Shown in pieces: positions 17,822-26,453 of a DNA stretch of 64,000 bases. Numbering within the stretch: position 1 is the stretch's first letter; every line of letters begins with the position of its first letter. Position numbers and translations under genes: made by a program. The notes beneath the pieces are model-generated. The model ran no database searches, was not told the DNA's origin, and saw only the letters and a program-made list of their open reading frames with translations. Source of the stretch: Lachnospiraceae bacterium UBA3273 (GTDB taxonomy: Bacteria > Bacillota > Clostridia > Lachnospirales > Lachnospiraceae). The DNA lies in contig DEUB01000029.1 in NCBI GenBank assembly GCA_002362385.1, positions 1 through 64,000 on the forward strand, given 5' to 3'.

Positions 17822-18481
17822 GTGGAAGAAAAAGAAATTTCACAGGCTGTTATAAGCCGTCTGCCAAGGTATTTCAGATATTTGGGAGAATTGAAGGATA
17901 CGGGAAAAGAAAGAATATCCTCTCAGGAATTAAGCGGGATCATGAAAGTGACCGCTTCCCAGATCCGGCAGGATTTAAATAATTTCAGCAAGTTTGGGCA
18001 ACAGGGCTACGGGTACAACGTAGAATTTCTCTATACCGAGATCGGCAAGATCCTGGGCCTTCACAAAAAGCACCATCTGGTTCTGATCGGTGCGGGCAAT
18101 CTGGGCCAGGCGATTGCCAATTACATGAATTTTGAAAAAAGAGGCTTTATTATCAGCGGCATTTTCGATATCGATCAGGATCTGATCGGAAAGAAGGTGC
18201 GGGATATTCCGGTGCGTTCCATGGAGGAACTGGAATCCTTTGTCAAAGAGCACAATATAGACATCGGCGTGCTGACGATCCCTAAGGATGCGGCGGTGGA
18301 GGCGGCAAAGAGACTGGTAAGCTGCGGGATCCACGGGATCTGGAATTTTGCCCATGTGGATTTGAATGTTCCCGAGGATGTTCTGGTTGAAAACGTACAT
18401 TTATCCGACAGCCTGATGAAGCTATCCTACAATATTAACCGGTACGGGGAGTCAAAGAGCGGCAGGTCAGGAAAACAATAA
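17822..18481 (+). CDS. rex: Redox-sensing transcriptional repressor Rex
   Basis: 219-aa NADH/NAD+-responsive repressor of fermentation and anaerobic redox genes. N-terminal winged helix (RLPRYFRYLGEL and SSQELSGIMKVTASQIRQDLNNF) is followed by a Rossmann fold with GAGNLGQAIANY for NAD(H), FDIDQDLIGKK, and a C-terminal helix for domain swapping. GTG 17822 is the start; the overlapping ATG at 17820 is out of frame. GGGGG at 17811-17815 is the ribosome site. It leads an operon with a coiled-coil protein, NAD(P)H-hydrate repair and alanine racemase. A candidate Rex box overlaps its own promoter. Confidence 0.96.
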   Translation: MEEKEISQAVISRLPRYFRYLGELKDTGKERISSQELSGIMKVTASQIRQDLNNFSKFGQQGYGYNVEFLYTEIGKILGLHKKHHLVLIGAGNLGQAIANYMNFEKRGFIISGIFDIDQDLIGKKVRDIPVRSMEELESFVKEHNIDIGVLTIPKDAAVEAAKRLVSCGIHGIWNFAHVDLNVPEDVLVENVHLSDSLMKLSYNINRYGESKSGRSGKQ

Positions 18482-18503
18482 GCGGCAGTAAGAAGGTGGG
18501 TTT

Positions 18504-19142
18504 ATGTCGAAAAGTGAAGAAGACTTTAAGGGAGCCCTGGCAGGGAAAAAGCTACCCATATTAACTCTTGATAATAAATGGCACAGACTTTTTACCCAGC
18601 ACAATCAGGACAAGGAAACAAAAAAGCTGGTTGAGAAACTGAATGAACTGGTTGCCAGGCAGGGAGGGTTGAACCACGAGATCAAAGATATCAAAAAGCT
18701 GAAAGCGAAGCTGATGAACGAAATCGTTTCCGGCGTGGATGAAAAACCGTTGACCGATAAACAGATGGAGGAACACAAGAGGCTGATCGCCGAATGTAAC
18801 GAAAAGATCGACGGATGCCAGGACGAGCTTTTAGACCTGCCGAAGGAAATCGACCGGGTCAATTATGATCTTATGCTCCGTACCATGGCCGTCTGTTATG
18901 AGGTCATCCGGGATAATACGGAGGAAATTACCCGTATCGGGGAATGGATCAGCCAGATCCGCGTAGATCTGAAAAAGAATGTGATCAGAAAACAGGAAAA
19001 AGAATATATGAATCAGGAATTGTATTCCTATATGCATGATATTTTCGGGCCGGACGTGATCGATATTTTTGATATGAAATATGATCCGAAGGAAACCATG
19101 TTAAAAAAATCCGCCGACAGGAAAGAAAAAAAGGAAACCTGA
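18504..19142 (+). CDS. Coiled-coil protein of unknown function
   Basis: 212 aa, soluble and highly charged. No recognised catalytic motif. Residues ~35-115 are long amphipathic helices with heptad spacing (KETKKLVEKLNELVARQGGL, KLKAKLMNEI, LIAECNEKIDGCQDELLDLP), and the tail (195-212) is Lys/Glu-rich. It contains a GPDVIDIFDMKYDP stretch near residue 180 that may be a folded C-terminal motif. It sits 22 bp after rex and ahead of the NAD(P)H-hydrate repair gene, with a good ribosome site (GAAGGTGG). I do not recognise the family; conservation within Lachnospiraceae beside rex would be worth testing. Translation is well supported, function is not. Confidence 0.8.
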   Translation: MSKSEEDFKGALAGKKLPILTLDNKWHRLFTQHNQDKETKKLVEKLNELVARQGGLNHEIKDIKKLKAKLMNEIVSGVDEKPLTDKQMEEHKRLIAECNEKIDGCQDELLDLPKEIDRVNYDLMLRTMAVCYEVIRDNTEEITRIGEWISQIRVDLKKNVIRKQEKEYMNQELYSYMHDIFGPDVIDIFDMKYDPKETMLKKSADRKEKKET

Positions 19143-19169
19143 TCCATAGACGGATATACATAGTCAAAC

Positions 19170-19200
19170 ACCCCGTAAAAGATACGGGGTATCTGATTTT
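19170..19200 (+). terminator. Hairpin between the coiled-coil gene and nnr, weak terminator or attenuator
   Basis: ACCCCGTA (19170-19177) and TACGGGGT (19183-19190) form a perfect 8-bp stem with a 5-nt AAAGA loop. The following ATCTGATTTT has only a short T-run, so termination is probably partial. The nnr ribosome site begins 16 nt after the stem. Confidence 0.55.
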
Positions 19201-19219
19201 GACGGGAAAGGAGTCTGTT

Positions 19220-20743
19220 TTGAAATATGTTGTAACAAAAGCCGAAATGCAGTCGGCCGATTACTATACATCTGATGAGCTGGGGCTGTCGTCTGCGGTT
19301 TTAATGGAGCGTGCCGCCTTAGGGGCAGCCGATGAGATCTGTAAGCGCTTTGGGACGGACGGGGCGCCGGTCAGGGTCTGTATCGTATGCGGCAGCGGCA
19401 ATAACGGCGGAGACGGTTTTGCTCTTGGGCGCATTTTGAATGAACGGGGATTTTTCGTTCATTTTTTTATGGCAGGAGAAGCACAAAAGGCGTCAAAGGC
19501 CAATGAATTGCAAAGGAAAATACTTTCCAATCTGGGACTTGCAGTTAGCACGGGGCAACCCGTGGAAGAATATGATATTATAGTGGATGCCGTATTCGGT
19601 ACTGGACTTGGCAGAAACATTGAAGGAGCTTACCGGGATGTGATCAGGAGCCTGAATGAAAAAAAGGGATTTAAAGTGGCCCTGGATATTCCTTCCGGCA
19701 TATGTGCGGATTCCGGAAAGGAATTGGGCTGTGCTTTCCTCGCCGACCTGACGGTTACCTTTGGCTTCTATAAATGGGGGCAGTTACTGTATCCGGGAAA
19801 GTCCTTTTGCGGAGAAATTATCTGTAAGGATATCGGAATTACCGAAAAATCCTTTGGCGGGCGGCTTCCCGTGGGCAGGATGACAGAAAAAACGGATATG
19901 TCGCTGCTCCCCAAAAGGGTTCCGGACAGCCATAAGGGCACCTATAAAAAGGCCGGCGTTATTGCAGGTTCGGAAAAGATGGGAGGCGCTGCGGTTCTAT
20001 GCAGCAGGGCGGCAATGAAAACCGGCGTGGGCTATGTAAAGGTTATGAGCCATTTTTCCAACAGGGATCTGGTGCTGTCCCATACGCCGGAGGCCTTGAT
20101 GTATATTTACGGGGATTATACCGCCCATCCTTTAGAAAAGCTCAGGGACTGCAGTGCGGTAGCCATGGGTCCCGGAATCGGCGTCTCGGAAGAAATGAAG
20201 GAATTGCTGGAGGCGTTATTCGAAAAATATGATTCCACCCTGATCCTGGATGCGGACGCCATCAACCTGATGGCAAAATATCCGTCTTTAAAAGAGGGCC
20301 TGAAAAAGTATGCGTCCAAAATAAAAGGAAAAAGCAGGAGAGTGGTCTTAACGCCCCATAAAAGGGAATTTGTCAGGTTTTGCGGCGTTTCTTTTGGAGA
20401 AGACTTTTTAGCGGAGCATAAAAAGGCCTTAGAGACGGCGAAGGAGTATGATGCTGTCATTGTTTTAAAGGATGCAGTGACGCGGATCTATACGCCGGAA
20501 GGCACGGTTTATATCAATACCACCGGCAATCCGGGAATGTCTACGGCAGGCAGCGGGGATGTGCTGACGGGAATACTCGCGGGGCTTTCGGCCCAGATGG
20601 AGGATGCTGCCATGGCGGCTGTGCTTTCCGTGTATATCCATGGCTTGTGCGGGGATCTTGCGGCAGAAGAAGGAAATCCCTATTCCATGACGGCAACGGA
20701 TATGGCGGAAGCGTTAAAGTTTGTATTAAGAGAAGGGGCTTAA
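19220..20743 (+). CDS. nnr: Bifunctional NAD(P)H-hydrate repair enzyme (epimerase + ADP-dependent dehydratase)
   Basis: Repairs hydrated NADH/NADPH: the N-terminal YjeF_N domain (~1-215) epimerises R/S-NAD(P)HX and the C-terminal ribokinase-like domain (~225-505) dehydrates S-NAD(P)HX using ADP. Visible motifs are CGSGNNGGDGFALGR and DAVFGTGLGR in the first half, and MGPGIG, HKREF and NPGMSTAGSGDVLTGI with catalytic Asp447 in the second. I chose TTG 19220 (507 aa): AAAGGAG at 19207-19213 is 6 nt upstream, whereas an upstream in-frame TTG at 19199 has no ribosome site. Its place in the rex operon ties coenzyme repair to NADH sensing. Alanine racemase follows after 6 bp, a common Firmicute pairing. 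Confidence 0.94.
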   Translation: MKYVVTKAEMQSADYYTSDELGLSSAVLMERAALGAADEICKRFGTDGAPVRVCIVCGSGNNGGDGFALGRILNERGFFVHFFMAGEAQKASKANELQRKILSNLGLAVSTGQPVEEYDIIVDAVFGTGLGRNIEGAYRDVIRSLNEKKGFKVALDIPSGICADSGKELGCAFLADLTVTFGFYKWGQLLYPGKSFCGEIICKDIGITEKSFGGRLPVGRMTEKTDMSLLPKRVPDSHKGTYKKAGVIAGSEKMGGAAVLCSRAAMKTGVGYVKVMSHFSNRDLVLSHTPEALMYIYGDYTAHPLEKLRDCSAVAMGPGIGVSEEMKELLEALFEKYDSTLILDADAINLMAKYPSLKEGLKKYASKIKGKSRRVVLTPHKREFVRFCGVSFGEDFLAEHKKALETAKEYDAVIVLKDAVTRIYTPEGTVYINTTGNPGMSTAGSGDVLTGILAGLSAQMEDAAMAAVLSVYIHGLCGDLAAEEGNPYSMTATDMAEALKFVLREGA

Positions 20744-20749
20744 GCTTAG

Positions 20750-21937
20750 ATGAAAGAGATAAATCGTTACGACAGGGTACGGGCGGATATCGATCTGGAT
20801 GCGGTTGTTTTTAACATGGAACAGATGCATGAGAACCTGAATGAGGAAACAAGGATGATGGGAGTCATCAAGACAGACGCCTACGGACACGGTGCGGTGC
20901 AGATCGGACGGGAATTAGAAAAGCTTCCCTACGTTTTCGGCATGGCGGTAGCGACTGCGGAGGAAGCTCTTATTTTAAGAAAATGCGGAATCGAGAAGCC
21001 GGTTTTGATCCTGGGTTATACCTTCCCTTATGCTTATGAGGAACTCATAAGAAACGAAGTGAGGATGACCGTTTTCAGAAAGGATACGGCAAAGGAGATC
21101 GACGAATGCGCAAAAAAAGCGGGCAAAAAAGCATTGGTACATATTAAAGTGGATACTGCCATGAGCAGGATCGGCGTAAAGCCTGATGAGAGCGGCATTT
21201 CCTTTATCAGGGAGTGCCTTTCCATGGAGCATATTGCCGTGGAGGGGATCTTTACCCATTTTGCTAAGGCGGATGAAAGGGATAAGAGCGCCGTGCGCTC
21301 CCAGCTTGCGGCCTTTAAAGAGTTTCTGGAGCTGTCGGATAGGGAAACGGGTTATGATTTTCCCATCAGGCATTGCTCCAACAGCGCCGGAATTGTGGAG
21401 CTTAGGGAGGCAAATATGGATATGGTCAGGGCGGGAATTACGCTTTACGGGCTGTGGCCTTCAGAAGAGGTTTCAAGGGATGTGATATCCTTAAAGCCCG
21501 TATTGTCCTTAAAAAGCCATATTGTTTATGTGAAAAATATTTCAAAAGGGACTCCGGTAAGCTATGGAGGAACCTTTATGGCCGGAGAGGATATGCGCAT
21601 TGCTACGATTCCCGCAGGCTACGGGGACGGTTATCCCAGAGGGCTGTCCAATAAGGGCAGCGTGCTCATAAGAGGAAAGCGGGCGGCCGTTTTGGGCCGG
21701 GTGTGCATGGACCAGTTTATGGTGGATGTGACAAAGATCCCCGATGCAAAAGAAGGGGATGAGGTTATCCTGATCGGCAGGGACGGGGAAGATGCCATAA
21801 CCATGGAGGAACTGGGGGATTTGAGCGGCAGATTCAATTATGAACTGGCCTGCGATCTGGGGAAAAGAATCCCCAGGGTCTTCTACCGTCATGGTAAGGT
21901 CATAGATACCAAGGATTATTTTGAAGATTACAGATAA
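20750..21937 (+). CDS. alr: Alanine racemase
   Basis: PLP-dependent interconversion of L- and D-alanine for peptidoglycan. The PLP lysine is Lys41 in VIKTDAYGHG and the second catalytic base is Tyr272 in TPVSYGGTF; GRVCMDQFMVD is the conserved C-terminal block. The 395-aa length is normal. Co-directional with nnr (6-bp gap). The final codons and stop lie inside the first copy of a 21-bp direct repeat. As in Bacillus, a MazF-type gene follows, but the antitoxin gene that should lie between is missing. Confidence 0.96.
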   Translation: MKEINRYDRVRADIDLDAVVFNMEQMHENLNEETRMMGVIKTDAYGHGAVQIGRELEKLPYVFGMAVATAEEALILRKCGIEKPVLILGYTFPYAYEELIRNEVRMTVFRKDTAKEIDECAKKAGKKALVHIKVDTAMSRIGVKPDESGISFIRECLSMEHIAVEGIFTHFAKADERDKSAVRSQLAAFKEFLELSDRETGYDFPIRHCSNSAGIVELREANMDMVRAGITLYGLWPSEEVSRDVISLKPVLSLKSHIVYVKNISKGTPVSYGGTFMAGEDMRIATIPAGYGDGYPRGLSNKGSVLIRGKRAAVLGRVCMDQFMVDVTKIPDAKEGDEVILIGRDGEDAITMEELGDLSGRFNYELACDLGKRIPRVFYRHGKVIDTKDYFEDYR

Positions 21938-21971
21938 AAAAATCTCTTTTACAGATAAAAAATTTCTCTTT
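21930..21971 (+). repeat. Imperfect 21-bp tandem duplication over the alr stop codon
   Basis: ACAGATAAAAAAATCTCTTTT (21930-21950) is followed directly by a near copy (21951-21971) differing only by a shift inside the A/T run. The first copy contains the TAA stop of alr. It looks like a local slippage duplication. Confidence 0.75.
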
Positions 21972-21976
21972 GAAGG

Positions 21977-22031
21977 TATACAACCGTAAAAATGGGCAAT
22001 ACTCTTTGCAAATGTTGAAAGGGGTTGTATA
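21977..22031. promoter_or_regulatory. Inverted repeat in the mazF leader
   Basis: TATACAACC (21977-21985) and GGTTGTATA (22023-22031) are perfect 9-bp complements separated by 37 nt that contain a smaller GCAA/TTGC pairing. The right arm overlaps the end of the AAAGGGG ribosome site (22018-22024) and stops 4 nt before the TTG start, so it may be an operator or an RNA structure limiting toxin translation. Confidence 0.45.
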
Positions 22032-22035
22032 AAAC

Positions 22036-22377
22036 TTGAAACGAGGAGATGTCTATTACGCTGATTTAAGACCTGTGGTAGGTTCGGAGCAGGGCGGGAT
22101 AAGGCCTGTCGTCATTGTCCAGAATGATGTGGGAAACCGCCACAGCCCCACGATCATAGTGGCGGCGGTCACTTCCAAATTGAATAAGGCGAAGCTGCCT
22201 ACCCATATCGAGCTTTCTGCGGACAGATACCATATGGTCAAGGATTCCGTTATTTTGCTGGAACAGCTTCGCACCATTGATAAATCCCGGTTAAAGGATA
22301 AAATATGCCATTTGGACGAGGATATCATGGGAAGGGTGGATAAGGGTCTAAAGATCAGTCTGGAGCTTCATACATAA
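22036..22377 (+). CDS. mazF: MazF/PemK-type endoribonuclease toxin (NdoA-like), no antitoxin adjacent
   Basis: 113-aa sequence-specific mRNA interferase. It begins KRGDVYYADL, and the catalytic pair corresponding to Bacillus Arg25/Thr48 is present as Arg23 (GIRPVVIVQND) and Thr46 (AVTSK), so the enzyme appears intact. The start is TTG 22036 with AAAGGGG 11 nt upstream; a weak start is plausible for a toxin. It follows alr as in Bacillus (alr-ndoAI-ndoA), but the 98 bp between contain no antitoxin open reading frame. Either the antitoxin is elsewhere, or control is by the leader structure. It might also act as a regulated housekeeping RNase. Confidence 0.92.
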   Translation: MKRGDVYYADLRPVVGSEQGGIRPVVIVQNDVGNRHSPTIIVAAVTSKLNKAKLPTHIELSADRYHMVKDSVILLEQLRTIDKSRLKDKICHLDEDIMGRVDKGLKISLELHT

Positions 22378-22385
22378 GAGCTTTG

Positions 22386-22414
22386 TTGACGAATGCCATA
22401 CAAAATGATATATT
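22386..22414 (+). promoter_or_regulatory. Sigma-A promoter of the CBS-protein/yebC unit
   Basis: TTGACG at 22386-22391, 17 nt, TATATT at 22409-22414; each hexamer matches 5 of 6 consensus bases. It lies immediately after the mazF stop. Confidence 0.7.
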
Positions 22415-22486
22415 CTAATTCATGGCGGCAGAAATTTTTAAGGGATGATTTCTGATGCCTGAGATTTGTTAGAAGGAGAAAAGAAA

Positions 22487-23833
22487 ATGGATGATGCCAT
22501 GTGGACTGTCAGCGTTTTAGCATTTGTATTTCTGCTGGCAGTCGAGGTGATTTATTACGGATTCGGTTCGGCGATCCAGAATCTGAATCTGTCCCAGCTC
22601 AAGGAGGAGGCAGAGGAAAAGGGAAATAAAAAAAGCCGGCAGATCCTGCAGCTTGCGGAAAAGCCGGAGAGATACATCAATACGGTACAGCTTTTGGTTA
22701 CCTGTATCCAGTTAGTGGTAGGCGGGTATTTTATCGGAGTGGTACAAAGCGTGATCGACAGCCCCATAAGGAGCCTTATGGGAGGCCGGTACGAAACGGC
22801 GGTAAATATGGTCAGCCTTTTATTGAGCGGCTTTGTCATGCTGTTTATCATCCTGACCTTCGGCGTTATGGTCCCCAAAAAGCTGGGCGTAAAATACGCC
22901 GGGGCATGGGCCTATACGTTTATCGGGCCTATCGTGCTCGTCAATAAGCTTTTAACGCCCGCTACGGGGCTTATGAATATGGTATCCACCCTGATCGTAA
23001 GGCTTTTAGGCGTAAAGCCCGAGGACGAAGAGGGGGACGTGACGGAGGAAGAGATCCTGTCCATGGTAAATGAAGGCCATGAGCAGGGAGTCTTACGTGC
23101 CTCCGAGGCCAAAATGATCTCCAATATCTTTGATTATTCCGACAAGGAAGCCAGGGATATTATGACCCACAGAGTGAATATCGTAGGGATCGACGGCAAT
23201 ATTTCCTTAAAGGAAGCGGTGGACTTTATGCTGTCCGAGGCAAACAGCCGATATCCGGTCTACATAGATAATTTTGACCATATTATCGGAGTCATTCATT
23301 TAAAGGATGCCTGCAGGATGCTTGAAAACGGCAAGGACGGAGGAAGGGCCATCAAAAATATCCGGGGATTGATCAGGGAAGCCAGCTTTATTCCTGAAAC
23401 GCGGAAGATCAATGTGCTCTTTCGCAGCATGCAGTCCATCAAATCCCATATGGTCATCGTCATTGATGAATACGGGCAGACCTCGGGACTTCTTACCATG
23501 GAGGACATTCTGGAGGAGATCGTCGGCAACATTTTTGACGAATATGATGCGGAAGAGGCTTTTATTGAGCAAAAGGGAGAGGACTGCTACGAGATCGACG
23601 GGCTTACCCCGTTAGAGGAACTGGGGGAAGAGCTGGAGATTGATTTTTCCGATGAAGATTTTGAGACTTTGAACGGTCTGATGATTTCCAGATTAGAGAG
23701 GATCCCCGAAGATGACGAAACCTTTGACATGGATTACGGCGGTTACAATTTTAAGGTTTTAGCCGTGGAAAATAAATTGATCAAAAGGGTTCTGGTTTCC
23801 AGAATACCAAAGAAACAGGAGGGAGAAAAGTAA
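22487..23833 (+). CDS. CNNM (DUF21)/CBS-pair membrane protein, CorC/HlyC family
   Basis: 448-aa membrane protein likely involved in Mg2+/Co2+ transport or its regulation (often annotated hemolysin-related). Order: DUF21/CNNM membrane domain with about four helices (1-~180), an acidic stretch GDVTEEEILSMVNEGHEQG, two CBS motifs (~205-325, including IMTHRVNIVGI and GQTSGLLTMEDILEEIVG), and a CorC_HlyC domain (~345-435). The start is ATG 22487 with AAGGAG 8 nt upstream; the earlier in-frame TTG 22466 precedes that ribosome site and is rejected. A dedicated promoter lies at 22386-22414, and yebC starts 1 bp after the stop. Confidence 0.92.
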   Translation: MDDAMWTVSVLAFVFLLAVEVIYYGFGSAIQNLNLSQLKEEAEEKGNKKSRQILQLAEKPERYINTVQLLVTCIQLVVGGYFIGVVQSVIDSPIRSLMGGRYETAVNMVSLLLSGFVMLFIILTFGVMVPKKLGVKYAGAWAYTFIGPIVLVNKLLTPATGLMNMVSTLIVRLLGVKPEDEEGDVTEEEILSMVNEGHEQGVLRASEAKMISNIFDYSDKEARDIMTHRVNIVGIDGNISLKEAVDFMLSEANSRYPVYIDNFDHIIGVIHLKDACRMLENGKDGGRAIKNIRGLIREASFIPETRKINVLFRSMQSIKSHMVIVIDEYGQTSGLLTMEDILEEIVGNIFDEYDAEEAFIEQKGEDCYEIDGLTPLEELGEELEIDFSDEDFETLNGLMISRLERIPEDDETFDMDYGGYNFKVLAVENKLIKRVLVSRIPKKQEGEK

Positions 23834-23834
23834 A

Positions 23835-24563
23835 ATGTCCGGACATTCAAAATTTGCGAACATTAAACACAAAAAGGAAAAGAACGATGCTGCGAAAGGC
23901 AAGGTTTTTACCATTATCGGAAGGGAGATCGCCGTTGCGGTAAAAGAGGGCGGGCCGGATCCTGCCAACAATTTTAAGCTGGCGCAGGTCATCGCCAAGG
24001 CAAAGGCAAACAATATGCCCAATGAAACCATTGAAAGAGGCATCAAGAAAGCGGCGGGAGCCGACGGGGCGGTAAATTATGAAAAGGTCAGCTATGAAGG
24101 TTACGGGCCTAACGGTATCGCCATTATCGTGGACGCGTTGACGGATAACAAGAACCGTACCGCGGCGGATGTGAGGAGCGCGTTTACCAAGGGCGGCGGA
24201 AGTATCGGTACTCCGGGCTGCGTTTCCTTTATGTTTGACAAAAAGGGACAGATCATTGTCGATAAAGAGGAATGTGATCTGGATGGGGACGACCTGATGA
24301 TGATGGCTTTAGATGCCGGAGCGGAGGACTTTTCGGAGGAAGAGGACAGCTTTGAGATCATTACCGCGCCGGAGGATTTCCAGGCTGTATATGATGCTTT
24401 AGCGGCGGAAAACTTAAGCTTTGCATCTGCGGAGGTTACCATGATCCCCCAGAATTATGTGGAGCTTACGGACGAGAACGCCATTAAGCAGTTAAACCGC
24501 ACCCTGGATCTTTTGGATGAAAATGACGACGTTCAGGCGGTTTATCATAACTGGGACGAATAA
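23835..24563 (+). CDS. yebC: YebC/PmpR-family translation or transcription factor
   Basis: 242-aa member of the universal YebC family. It begins with the family signature SGHSKFANIKHKKEKNDAAKGK, and YEGYGPNGIAIIVDALTDNKNRT is the conserved central block. Family members have been described as DNA-binding regulators and more recently as factors that relieve ribosome stalling at proline-rich motifs; which applies here is unknown. It is translationally close to the CBS protein (1 bp) and is followed after 20 bp by an unknown small protein. Confidence 0.95.
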   Translation: MSGHSKFANIKHKKEKNDAAKGKVFTIIGREIAVAVKEGGPDPANNFKLAQVIAKAKANNMPNETIERGIKKAAGADGAVNYEKVSYEGYGPNGIAIIVDALTDNKNRTAADVRSAFTKGGGSIGTPGCVSFMFDKKGQIIVDKEECDLDGDDLMMMALDAGAEDFSEEEDSFEIITAPEDFQAVYDALAAENLSFASAEVTMIPQNYVELTDENAIKQLNRTLDLLDENDDVQAVYHNWDE

Positions 24564-24583
24564 AAAGGAAAACGGAGAATTGT

Positions 24584-25075
24584 ATGGATATTCGGGAAGC
24601 AGTGGAAAAACTTTTTGAATATGAGGAAATGGGGAACCGCAGATTTTCAAAGGAGACTTATGCGCCTTCTTTTGAGAAGTTTGAAGAGATAGCAAAGGAT
24701 TTTGACGAAGCGCTTTATGAAATTTATGACGGGATCATGAAAAGCGGAGGCGAAGACGGGGAAGCCTTAAGCGAAAGGGCTGTCAAAGAGGTGTGCAAAA
24801 ATGCCGCAGAGGCTTTGGTGGCATATGTCAGGGAAAGGGAAGAAGACGGCCTTTCAAGAGGAAAAAAGGAAGAGAAGCAGGGCTTACACAATGCTTTTAT
24901 GGCAACCTATGTACTGCCCCATATTATGGAAATGAGGAATCCCTATTACAAGGAACTTGCTAAAGAGATCGAAAGAAGCTGGGCGGCGGCTTTTAAAAAC
25001 AGCAGGATAAAAGCGGCCACCTTTGAAACCATTGCAGGCGGTTTCCAGAGAAAATTCCTGGGATTTAGTTTTTAA
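24584..25075 (+). CDS. Uncharacterised helical protein
   Basis: 163 aa, soluble, mainly helical, acidic in the first half and basic at the C-terminus. No signal peptide, membrane helix or catalytic motif is seen. Residues ~1-75 look like a helical bundle (EAVEKLFEYEEMGN, FEEIAKDFDEALYEIYDGI), and the C-terminal third contains HNAFMATYVLPHIMEMRNPYYKELA. AAAACGGAGA before ATG 24584 gives an acceptable ribosome site. It lies between yebC and metY with spacers of 20 and 11 bp, so it is part of the transcription unit. I do not recognise the family. Confidence 0.75.
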   Translation: MDIREAVEKLFEYEEMGNRRFSKETYAPSFEKFEEIAKDFDEALYEIYDGIMKSGGEDGEALSERAVKEVCKNAAEALVAYVREREEDGLSRGKKEEKQGLHNAFMATYVLPHIMEMRNPYYKELAKEIERSWAAAFKNSRIKAATFETIAGGFQRKFLGFSF

Positions 25076-25086
25076 AGGAGAGAGAA

Positions 25087-26370
25087 ATGAATCAGAATTA
25101 CAGCATTGAGACAAACTGTGTACAGGCAGGCTACACGCCGAAAAACGGGGAAGCGAGGGTTTTGCCCGTTTATCAGAGCACCACTTTCAAATATGAATCC
25201 ACGGAGCAGATGGGACGATTGTTTGATCTTGAGGAAAACGGTTATTTTTATACGAGGCTGCAGAATCCCACCAATGATGCGGTAGCTGCAAAAATCTGCG
25301 CTTTGGAAGGCGGTGTGGCGGCAATGCTTACCTCTTCGGGACAGGCGGCAAATTATTATGCGGTATTCAATATCTGTGAAGCAGGACAGCATGTGATCAT
25401 GTCGTCTACGGTTTACGGCGGCACCTTTAATCTGTTAACGGTTACCATGAAGAGGATGGGGATCGAATGCAGCGTAATAGATCCGGACTGCAGTGAAGAG
25501 GAATTGAACGCTTTATTTAAAGAAAACACCAGATGCGTGCTTGCGGAGTCCATTGCCAATCCGGCCCTGGTGGTCCTGGATTTTGAAAAATTTGCAAAGG
25601 CGGCCCATGCACACGGCGTTCCCCTGATCGTGGACAATACTTTCCCTACGCCCATCAACTGCCGGCCTTTCGAGTTCGGTGTGGATATCGTAACTCACTC
25701 TACGACCAAATATATGGATGGACATGCCATGGCGGTAGGCGGCTGTATTGTGGATTCCGGCAATTTTGACTGGACAAAATATCCCGATAAATTTCCGGGA
25801 TTGTGCACTCCCGACGAATCCTACCACGGTGTTGTCTATACGGAGCGTTTCGGAAAAGCGGCATATATTACCAAGGCAACCGCACAGCTTATGCGTGATC
25901 TGGGCTCCATCCAGTCGCCCCAGAACGCCTTTTTATTAAATGTGGGGCTGGAAACCTTACATTTGCGTGTGCCCAGACACTGTGAAAACGCACAGAAGGT
26001 GGCGGAATTTTTAGAAGGCCATGAAAAGGTGGCATGGGTCAATTATCCCGGTTTAAAGAGCAACAAATATTATGAGCTGGCACAGAAATATATGCCGAAA
26101 GGAAGCTGCGGCGTTATTTCCTTTGCACTAAAGGGAAGCAAACAGGATGCGGTGCGTTTTATGGACAGCCTTAAGTTAGCGGCCATCGTGACCCATGTGG
26201 CGGATGCAAGGACCTGCGTGCTCCATCCGGCAAGCCATACCCACAGGCAGATGAACGAGGAACAGTTAAGGGAGGCCGGAGTGGATCCGGGCATGATCCG
26301 TTTGTCCGTGGGGATTGAAAATGTGGATGATATCATTGCCGATCTGAGCCAGGCGATCGATAAAATTTAG
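25087..26370 (+). CDS. metY: O-acetylhomoserine sulfhydrylase (Cys/Met metabolism PLP enzyme)
   Basis: 427-aa PLP enzyme that condenses O-acetylhomoserine with sulfide to make homocysteine. The PLP lysine is Lys208 in HSTTKYMDGHA; other blocks are PVYQSTTFKYES, YTRLQNPTNDAV and TSSGQAANYYAV. The length and the pattern in the first 100 residues favour the OAH sulfhydrylase (MetY) subgroup over cystathionine lyases (~380-400 aa). Methionine gamma-lyase is the main alternative. Ribosome site AAAGGAGAG lies just upstream. No T-box or SAM riboswitch is visible in the 11-bp upstream spacer, so any methionine control would have to act at a more distant promoter. Confidence 0.85.
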   Translation: MNQNYSIETNCVQAGYTPKNGEARVLPVYQSTTFKYESTEQMGRLFDLEENGYFYTRLQNPTNDAVAAKICALEGGVAAMLTSSGQAANYYAVFNICEAGQHVIMSSTVYGGTFNLLTVTMKRMGIECSVIDPDCSEEELNALFKENTRCVLAESIANPALVVLDFEKFAKAAHAHGVPLIVDNTFPTPINCRPFEFGVDIVTHSTTKYMDGHAMAVGGCIVDSGNFDWTKYPDKFPGLCTPDESYHGVVYTERFGKAAYITKATAQLMRDLGSIQSPQNAFLLNVGLETLHLRVPRHCENAQKVAEFLEGHEKVAWVNYPGLKSNKYYELAQKYMPKGSCGVISFALKGSKQDAVRFMDSLKLAAIVTHVADARTCVLHPASHTHRQMNEEQLREAGVDPGMIRLSVGIENVDDIIADLSQAIDKI

Positions 26371-26453
26371 GCACGCCGGAGGCACGAAAGAACGAAAAAA
26401 GGACGGATGGCGGACGAGGCCGTGATAAGGCCCGGACGATACGGAGGAAGGCT

